Of a DNA stretch of 64,000 nt, positions 56,531-64,000 are shown piece after piece (position 1 is the stretch's first letter; each line of letters opens with the position of its first letter). Source of the DNA: Guyanagaster necrorhizus (lineage: Eukaryota; Basidiomycota; Agaricomycetes; Agaricales; Physalacriaceae). The notes under the pieces are model-generated. The model did not search any database and had not been told where the DNA came from. It saw only the letters and a program-made list of their open reading frames with translations. The translations under genes and the position numbers were made by a program. Where the stretch lies: contig NW_025064883.1 of NCBI RefSeq assembly GCF_019112545.1, forward strand, positions 1,314,100 through 1,378,099, written 5' to 3'.

Positions 56531-59500
56531 TTACAAACCCCGAATATCGCGTACAATAATGTGAGAACGAAGCATCTGCCCGGACTCCTGGATGTAATGA
56601 TGCCGTGTCCGCGGTTTGTCACCAGGAGCCTGATCAAGCTCATGCACCTTTACTTCTAGCCGCCATGCATCGAGATCGTACAGACCGGGTCGTGTTACCC
56701 ATACCTTCGGGTGTATTGTAATCAACTCCGTTGGATTCAGCGTTCCCCGGAAGGATAGTCGGCCGGAGTAACATGGTCGGATAGCACCCCTGCAATAGAA
56801 TAAGAAATTGGCCCAAACATGTAAGGGAATAGCTTACGTAGTGGGTGCATCAGTGGACTGCTCTGAAAATAGTTTCACCACAAAACTTGACCTGTGCGTC
56901 AACGAGTGGTTCCTGACGGTGAAAGTAACGGGAACGCGACAGGACCTATGCAACGCTCATCAGACTGACAGCGTGACACGGCGAGGACAGCTTACCCGTT
57001 TGTGAAGTCATGATCCAGGATGTCAGTGGTCCGAACAGTAAGCACAATAGGGTTCATTTCTGAATTCCACTCGCAGTCCCTCACAGACTGAAGGATCTTC
57101 ACCTTCTCTCGCTGAGTCTCAGCATACATACTTCGCGTCGCCTTGGCATTCTCAGCAAGGTTCACAATATCTCTCAACGCCGCATGTCCTGCTCCAAGGT
57201 TAATCCCTGCCAACAGAACATGGCCACTGCGATGCTGAGCTGGTATCTCCCAGAATACCACTATGTCAACAGAATTCGGATGATACAAGGGGAAGATTGA
57301 TGAATAGTTATTTGAGGGTATGAGCGGGTGCGATTGGCCAATCTTTCTTGTTGTATAATTGCGCCTGCCGCTGTAAATGAAATGCCGAGTAGCCACTTGT
57401 AAGGCAGCCCGATGGTGGGATGCCTGTATACTATCAGAAACGGTATGCTAGGAACGGCATAGGTACAGACCTTATACATGTGACTACAGTACAACCGCGT
57501 AGGAAGCGGCCTTGAAGGTTCGAAAGGCACGCCTTGGAGTACGTCTGACAGTTTTCTTGAGACAAATTTAACCGATTCTTGCGGATCTGCCGCATCCTTC
57601 CACTGATTTGCACCCAAGTATAGATGCGATGATTGAGAAGGCTGCACAAGACCTCTACAGAACGAACTTGAGTGTTATGTCCAAACAGTGACGTAGAACT
57701 CACAAGGGACTTTGCGAGATTGATCGACACTGCCATGTTGGACTCATGGTCGTTACTTGTGCTAGTAGTAGCGCTGATGACGATACATTCTCAATATCCA
57801 AATTCAGCAAAAATTGATCGTCAGGCATGGACGAGGGATTCGTGATAGTAGATATCTTCAGTAAAGGTTGAACCTCGTACTCGCGAGTCACTTGCACCGA
57901 TCGGAAGTGTCCAGAAGACTGTTACAAGTGATCAGCAAGCAAAAATCTAAACAATGCTATAAATATTACTCCACGATAGACAACAAGAAGACAAAGGTCC
58001 TGTTGCCCCTTTTCTTGAGCGTGAAGAATTATGGACAACTCGATTGAGGTTCCAGGTTGCAGTGGCGAGTCGAGTTTTACCTGCTGAGGCTGAGCTGGAA
58101 TTGTAGCATTATCTGCAATCAGTGTCTCAACACTCAATTCAGATGCTATAAATCCAGCATTCAGAATGTGGTGGCCTCAGTTAGTCGACGGAAACTGACC
58201 ATGCACATCAGGAACTAGAGGTTCGTCATCTCCCACCCATATCTCATCTTCCGTTCCAGCTACTAGCCAGACTTGGTTGATTGGCCGGGTGCCCATATTC
58301 GACAACCAAAGTGCCAAAGGTCTGATTTCACCGTGTCCAAGCACTAGCCGTCGATCATCTACGAAGTTCGCCAACAGCTTGTGGTGTGCCTCGGTAATAT
58401 CAGCTTTGATTAATACATCCGGAGCATACGTTGGGGTTTGACGTTGAGCGGCTGTATTGTGTAGCCGTTTGCCCCTAGAAGCGAGGGACTCAGTAGTCGA
58501 GAGCAGGGACAGGAACCGGTAGGTCGCATGAGTGACGACCAAGGAAGCGGGCTGCCATGCTTTGATGGCAACGGAGACCTAAAATTTTATTAAAAAAATG
58601 CGTATAGAAACTCTGGAATTGTGCACTCACTATCTTTGACTCCTTAGGTCCTAGCACTACGTCATCGACGGTCTGAACGTCAACAAATTGTTTCGACGAG
58701 GACGACTCTTGCTTCTTCACCTCCTCTACAACCACTGTGACTTCTGAAAGATTGACTTCGGTGTCTAACGGATTCCGCAGAGACAGGTCGATCCAAAATG
58801 TTTCTGAAGAGAAAGAAAAGACGACATGAGAATCGTAAATATGAGAAAACAAGGTGGTGTTACCATCAACTGCAGCATCTCCTCCCTTGGCGAGACCTTC
58901 TGACAGCCCTTGCTCTTTACAAAATCTTATCCAATCTTCTTCTCGTTGTTTCCAATGATCCTCATCTGACCTCACATGGGGAAGACGAACGCAGCATTGT
59001 CTCGGTACACAGAAATTGAAAGGAAGGCTTAGGTCTTTGAGTACCATTTTATCGGACGGGGTGGATATATAATGCTGTGGGAGAAATAAGTCACAGCGGT
59101 ATACAACGAAAAACTCATCGTACAGCTAAGGCCACTCTAAAATCATCCAGAAACAGTTTATCCGTGGAGGGTGCAGGTGGTTCTCCATCCACATTTGTCA
59201 CCAGCCCAGACAATTGTGATGAAGCTGCGGAAGTACCACGCAAAAGTCCTAAAAAGAACCCGACAGCATCTAGGACATCTCCAGTAGTGTATAACAGTCG
59301 ACCTGACGGACAGTGAACGATGGATGGTTTTGGTACGTGAAACTTAGCATACCTAATGGGTGTTCAATAACCGATAGCATTGCGTTCAAGTCCTCCGTGG
59401 AAGACGATGATTTCCCTTCGGAGTCCCAAAAAGAAGGTGAGAGCTCTTTTGGTGGCCGCACTTTGTATAACTCATGGGCTTTCCGAAGAAAATACATGGT

Positions 59501-61397
59501 GAGTGGTTTCTGCACTCATAAATGATTCAGATACCTTATTGCAATTGACAATAAGTAGTGCTCACAATTCCACACTTCTCAAGTCTATTTGCAGCCGCCA
59601 CGTACCATAACGCAGCCCGCCTACGTGCCCCCTTGGCCGAGGTCAATAGTGCAGCATGAGCTAGTAACAAAGCCGAGGGTGCTTCCTCTGACTGGAGAAC
59701 TGTCAGATTATTACGTGTAAAAAGAAGGAGGGTCGGAAAACTCACGTTTCCGGAGGCCCAGACGAGCCATCGTTCGCCCTCGAGGGTGTCACTCAAAAAA
59801 TCCTGATGGCCAATGCCTGCTTCCCAACGAGCAGCGTACAGTAAGGCCCGTAACTGCGCACTTGCAGGGGGGTCATTCGATGATGGATGAATGTTGTTCA
59901 AAGCGGTAGACGCGTGTAACGGGATAGCTGGTGACGGAGAGAGTAAGAGAGGAAGAATATCCTGGGTGACACTATCAAAACCTAGCATCTAGGGAAGATT
60001 TTGCGACTTACATAACCGCCTTGTCCTTCTTTGCGTAGTGCTTCCCATACATTTACCGCCAGCTTGTAATCCCCTATTATGGTGGCAAATTCAGCCAGGC
60101 GGCGTTGCTGCGGGAGGGGAGGGGGCCCCGAACTCGGTATCGACCCAGTAAATGTGTTAGAGCGGAGACTGGATACTGAATGGTGCGTATTATGGGTCGG
60201 AGTAGGTGAAGGTGAGGGAGAACCAAAAAAGCGACGCGTTGAGGAGAAGAGACGAGATGGGAGCCGTCGTGTTGAAGAAAACTAGGATAGGACAATCAGC
60301 CAATGCTAGAAGCTTTTGGGTAATGATCAATGCCAACGCACACTCTCGTTCCATTCTACAACGCATTTTTCCATCCATGGAAGTAAGCTCATAACCAGAA
60401 ATTCGCGCGTGAATCTAGCGGTTCGTTGGATATCGGACTCTCCAAGTCTCAGCGTGTTCAACGTAACGTCAGCGGAATGGTTTGCATCACCATTAGGTCC
60501 AGAGGATCCAGGTTGCGTTGAATCAGTAGATGAGAGGGGGGGTAAACGGGGTACCAGCGCGGGCACAGGGACTGGCGGTGGCGGTGGGTTAGGCAATGTA
60601 AGAGGCAGAAGATAGCTATGTAAGCCAAATTGCTTCTTGACGGCATTGAAGAGAGCACCAGCTCTAGGCGACATAAGACTACCATGCAGATAAGTAAAGT
60701 TCAAGACGTACTCTTCATCTGACAGAGCCGAATCCTGGGGATGTATAATCAAAGTACACCGGAGAATATTGGGATCTACCCATGACGGGAACTCTAGAGG
60801 CCTAGCATGAAGGGCTGTTATTGCCTGCAAGGGATTGGGCGCATTGGTTGATACTCCCATCATGACTGACAATTGTTTAGTCGAATTCCTGCCAATATGT
60901 CTGTAGGACGTACCTGCGACCGGATGGTTCCAAGTCTCTGTTCTCGAAGGTACGTGGCTGCCTTCTACACATCGCCTTACTTCGTCCCACCATGGCGTCC
61001 TCGACATATCCTTCTCCCCAAGCTTCTGAATATCCTCTACCCATTTTGCGCATCTCCGGCCTATTCGTTCACCGATCCAGTCAAGTGTCCTAACCGCTTT
61101 CTGTTCTTCGTCTTCTCTGCATGCGGTTTCTACCTCTGAAAGGTCGGAGAAACGCAAGGCAAATGACGGGTGCGGTACGGATGTTAGGGATGTCGTTCGA
61201 GTAGTGACTGCAAAAGAAATTCAGGTTCTGATTGATCCAGAACCGCTATGAGTGAACCGACCTTGTGGTAGCGGAGAGAAAGATTGAAGAATTGCGGGCA
61301 ATGGCGGCAAGGACGAGAACTGGAGAAGCTGGGTGAGATCGTCGGATGGTATGATGCATATATGCGGGCTCAGCGAAGATGGCAATACCGGCGCCAT
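56531..61397 (-). CDS. TRS85: TRAPPIII subunit Trs85 (TRAPPC8)
   Basis: Seventeen exons: 61262-61397, 60712-61207, 60342-60663, 60012-60281, 59746-59961, 59566-59691, 59353-59509, 59124-59302, 58864-59074, 58631-58803, 58200-58578, 57970-58145, 57704-57918, 57471-57654, 56996-57423, 56838-56945, 56531-56789; 1344 residues. The N-terminus [20 protein letters not shown] and blocks [55 protein letters not shown] and [19 protein letters not shown] are the Trs85 core. Next come helical repeats ([19 protein letters not shown]) and beta-rich C-terminal domains. Trs85 specifies TRAPPIII, the GEF complex that activates Ypt1 for autophagy and Golgi traffic. The chain is longer than yeast Trs85 and closer to animal TRAPPC8, as usual in basidiomycetes. 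Intron 60664-60711 is 48 nt and stop-free. Confidence 0.9.
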
Positions 61398-61738
61398 GTA
61401 CGACACTATTGTAGGATGGAGGCAGACGGTCTGCTGCCTAACGTCGAAGGCGACGTCCACAGAGTCGCGTCGACCACGGTCTCGATGAGCTCAGCAAAAA
61501 TGACAGAAATTTCGCACGAGGTCATACCAAGTTGGGTCATCCAACGCGTAAAAGTAACAGAAAGCAAAATGACTACCGCTACACAGAAACAAGGGATACA
61601 GAGCTTAATTGCTAAAATCGCTGCCACCAAAATCACTAAAATCGCTTCTGCCAAAATTATTCTGACCATTAAATCCTCCATCTAACAAGTCTCTAAGAAG
61701 GAAACCGCTAGCCCTACCACGCCATGCTTCCCAAGCCT
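61398..61738. other. TRS85 upstream region
   Basis: These 341 bp lie between the TRS85 ATG and the stop of the decayed WW-domain gene. Around 61612-61675 there is an imperfect local repetition of an AAAATC-containing unit. No gene was recognised; it should contain the TRS85 promoter. Confidence 0.4.
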
Positions 61739-62400
61739 CTACCGCGATGCTCCATATCGGGGTGCCCTGTACTGTGATGTACCATACAAAATCTGGTTAG
61801 CACCATACTTCTGACGTATCTGTTCCTGCAAGCTGCATCAGAATAAATTTTGATTTTCCATGTTATGGCCGTTGAGCGCACTCACCATTGCGATCGGATC
61901 CTTCTCGGCCTCCTTTTCTTCTTTACTGCCAATAGCGTTATCTTTCAGTTTCCCAAAAGAACCCGCGCTTATGATGCGGAGCAGAAGTTATACTAAAAGA
62001 ATGGCCACGATTTTCGGGGGGAATAATGGGGGGCAGGGCGAGTCTTTCTCGAATATCGGGACTTCCTTGAGAAACTGTTCATCTTCGTAAGGGTGAACCC
62101 AAATGGAGCGCGAGGGATTGGCACGGATATCAAGCTATGCCGAAATTGTGTCAGCCAAGAGAACTAGACTGCAAAAGATAAGAAGGTACTCACGTAGCAC
62201 GGATGGCCAGATTCGTGGAACCGTTTGCTCTAGCCGTAGGGAAGAGCCTGGTCATTAATATCGCAAGGAAGTGAAAGAGGTGAATGCGTAGTATGACATG
62301 ACCAAATGTTGGAAAAGCACCCAGGAGGAGTGTTGACGTCATCAATGCTGTGCAGGGGCCCGTTATAGGATTTACATAGCAGGCAGGTATCATCATTCCT
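61739..62400 (-). pseudogene. Decayed WW-domain protein gene with two opposite frameshifts
   Basis: Recognisable pieces lie in one order on the minus strand. First is an exon with GPLHSIDDVNTPPG (about 62290-62400), then an exon with KRFHESGHPCY (about 62196-62230), then LDIRANPSRSIWVHPYEDEQ starting at 62134, the second half of a WW domain. After FLKEVP the frame must shift to continue as DIRERLALPPIIPPENRGHS and APHHKRGFF, then shift back for GKLKDNAIGSKEEKEAEK and the last exon (61739-61825) with EQIRQKYGANQILYG. The frame read without shifts stops after about 50 codons. The first WW tryptophan also cannot be placed by normal splicing. The blocks recall a basidiomycete WW-domain protein family, from memory. 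A sequencing error in short homopolymers (CCC near 62060, AAAA near 61955) is the alternative explanation. Confidence 0.55.
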
Positions 62401-62500
62401 ATATGATTACGGTACAGAGATGTATAGATGCTGTGAGAGTAATATGGGGTACAAGATGGTTAAAGAAATGGATGCTGAGATGTAAATAAATCCAGAAAAT

Positions 62501-63361
62501 TCATGTGTGCAAGGTCGCATGCAAGCTCTGTATCAACTCGTCGATGCGTTGCACCTTCTTGTCCGTAGGCATCTGAAGAGTAAATCAGAAACCAAGGCTC
62601 CTTTAAGGCGCAAAAAAGCGTCCCTTACTTCGAAGAAGTCATGCATCTGCTCTTTCTTCTCGGCATTCGCCTCCTCGCGTCGCGCGATCCTCTCCACGAA
62701 GGCGTAAGATTCATCCGTGAATCGGCCACCCAGCTCCTGCCTTTTATTCCTAACCGTATTTTTCGGACCCTTGCCAGCTTTCCTTTGGCTAGCATATGCT
62801 GATCCCAAGTCATCAGAAGGAGAACAGTCGCCCCCGCGAGACTTCGTATTGGACTGATGGGTGATTCCCCAGTTTCCCCATGGATCCTTCGGTCCATCGT
62901 GATCCAGCGAGTCCAAGTAATCTTCAAGCTTCAGAACCTCGTCTCTCTCCGCGGCCTCGATGCCTCTAATCCAATAGGAGATGTACTCCTCCATATGATC
63001 AACAAAGTATCGATGCTCCGAATCCCGGGCCTCGTCCTTGGACATCTCCGCCTGCTTGGGCATTTCGAAATCCCAGGAATTCACCATCGGTGGACCCAGC
63101 CACGACTCTACGTTGGCTACGTTTTGATTGTGAAGTATATCGTTTTCATGATGCAAGGCATCCGTTGCACTCATGTACTTGGGGTGCAGGTGAGGGGTGC
63201 ATACATTACAGCACCAGTCCGAATATTTGCCTCGAGTGAAATCTATATTCCGGCGAAAGTAAGATTAGCTTCAACGCGATACTCGAGACTTGCGTAAACG
63301 TACGTTCGGGTTTAGCAAATCGAGGTGTCCTGGGCACCCGTGAATAAGCAGTTGACCGCAT
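62501..63361 (-). CDS. Unknown acidic helical protein with Cys-rich N-terminus
   Basis: Three exons (63304-63361, 62629-63242, 62501-62572) give 247 residues. I do not recognise a family. After a basic start (MRSTAYSRVPRTPRFAKPE) there is a short cysteine/histidine cluster, KYSDWCCNVCTPHLHPKY, which could bind a metal. The middle is helical and acidic (MEEYISYWIRGIEAAERDE, VLKLEDYLDSLDHDGPKDPW), followed by a basic segment and FVERIARREEANAEKKEQM. The end, KKVQRIDELIQSLHATLHT, is an amphipathic helix joined by a clean 56-nt intron. No signal peptide or membrane segment is present. The start is uncertain: the frame extends upstream without an ATG, and a later ATG exists inside exon 2. Codon use resembles the neighbours. 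Confidence 0.65.
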
Positions 63362-64000
63362 ATTTTGCGAAGTAGACTGAGGTCGCCGTTCCCAAGGTAT
63401 TGTCAACCAATATGTAGTAACGTAGAAGTAGGATGAGGTATGATGATGTTAGGGGTCGTCAGGGAAAGAGGAAAGCTCGATGAAAATATTAGGAGACAGA
63501 ACACAACTGGATCGCCGTGTCTTTATAGGACACAGCTAGGGGGTGTGGAGAGACAATCCTCGGCAATCGCCACGTGCGTCGTGATCACCCCTTATTTTTA
63601 GACGACTCGGATGATAAACTTGAACAATTGCGCCTAGCAGAGCAGGCAGGCAACTGCACCTTGCTGTGGATGGTGTTACGCATTCTTAAATGTCGTTATC
63701 CAATTTCCGTAAGTACTTCCAAGGTGCCAGGCGCCTTCAAAGACCGAGCTCTATCTCTTGAATCAACTTGAAGTCTGACTCGGACATGACCAAGCTGAGA
63801 ACCACAGTGCCCGTCTAGTATCGCCGTTTCACCCGCTCCACTGCTTCGACGGAAGAGTCTTCGTCGCCAAACAACATGTTTAAGAAGAAAATCGGCGAAC
63901 GATCTCGTAGATGTTGACACGGAGGCTGCAACAGAATGTAGAACATGACAATAATTGGCTCATGAGGCTCCATATCAGATAGCGACCCTGGACACGGGAA
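63362..64000. other. Right-edge region, no gene firmly supported
   Basis: About 640 bp to the window edge. On the minus strand, 63815-63925 could be a terminal exon: it follows a pyrimidine-rich acceptor, reads PPCQHLRDRSPIFF then MLFGDEDSSVEAVERVKRRY and stops. It has no recognised family and its upstream exon would lie near or beyond the edge. The rest should include the promoter of the unknown gene ending at 62501. Confidence 0.35.

Noticed and set aside
61406..61681. A hydrophobic 91-codon frame suggesting a membrane protein
   Set aside because: It overlaps the TRS85 upstream region and a locally repetitive AT-rich segment that produces Ile/Leu/Ala codons by composition; no start context or homology.

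Overview
The window is nuclear DNA from a filamentous basidiomycete fungus, most likely an Agaricomycete. The evidence is a dense array of protein genes on both strands, short spliceosomal introns (mostly 45 to 60 nt, up to 19 coding exons per gene), typical GT-AG borders with a few GC-AG introns, and protein families whose nearest remembered relatives are fungal. No rRNA, tRNA, transposon, virus or CRISPR-like element was recognised. Exon models were built by hand from reading frame, splice consensus and family conservation. All complete models close in frame from ATG to stop, but none has been checked against transcripts.

Layout, 1-20.7 kb: a truncated mitochondrial PPR gene (-) faces a CYP8/PPIL2 U-box cyclophilin (+) across only 59 bp. 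Then come ESCRT-III VPS20 (-), a mitochondrial PP2C phosphatase (+), a 19-exon cytosolic-type gamma-glutamyltranspeptidase (-), prefoldin subunit 6 (+), mitoribosomal uS17m (-), two tandem DHA1-type MFS transporters (-,-), WRAP73/WDR8 (+) and an epoxide-hydrolase-like alpha/beta hydrolase (-).

20.7-41 kb: the mitochondrial AAA protease AFG3 (+), urease accessory ureD (-), the septation GAP subunit byr4 (-), ribosome biogenesis factor NIP7 (-), the RNA-surveillance factor NRDE2 (+), a nitrilase (-), the Dsl1-complex subunit SEC39 (+) and a large serine-rich protein of unknown function (-).

41-64 kb: the TFIIIC90/sfc9-type TFIIIC subunit (-), CGR1 (+), VPS18 (-), a SHB17-like sugar bisphosphatase (+), a 980-residue coiled-coil protein (+), the mitochondrial carrier YHM2 (+), an Mpv17/PMP22 protein (+), TRS85 of TRAPPIII (-), a decayed WW-domain gene (-) and a small unknown gene (-).

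The genes do not form one pathway. Recurring themes are membrane traffic (VPS20, SEC39, VPS18, TRS85), mitochondria (PPR, PP2C, uS17m, AFG3, YHM2, possibly Mpv17) and nitrogen or thiol metabolism (gamma-glutamyltranspeptidase, ureD, nitrilase). No clearly undescribed multi-gene system was seen. The most unusual signals are in gene architecture: two consecutive 3-nt exons in YHM2, 7- and 9-nt exons elsewhere, three GC-AG introns (one stop-free and in frame), a tandem transporter pair sharing almost every intron position, and a WW-domain gene broken by two opposite frameshifts.
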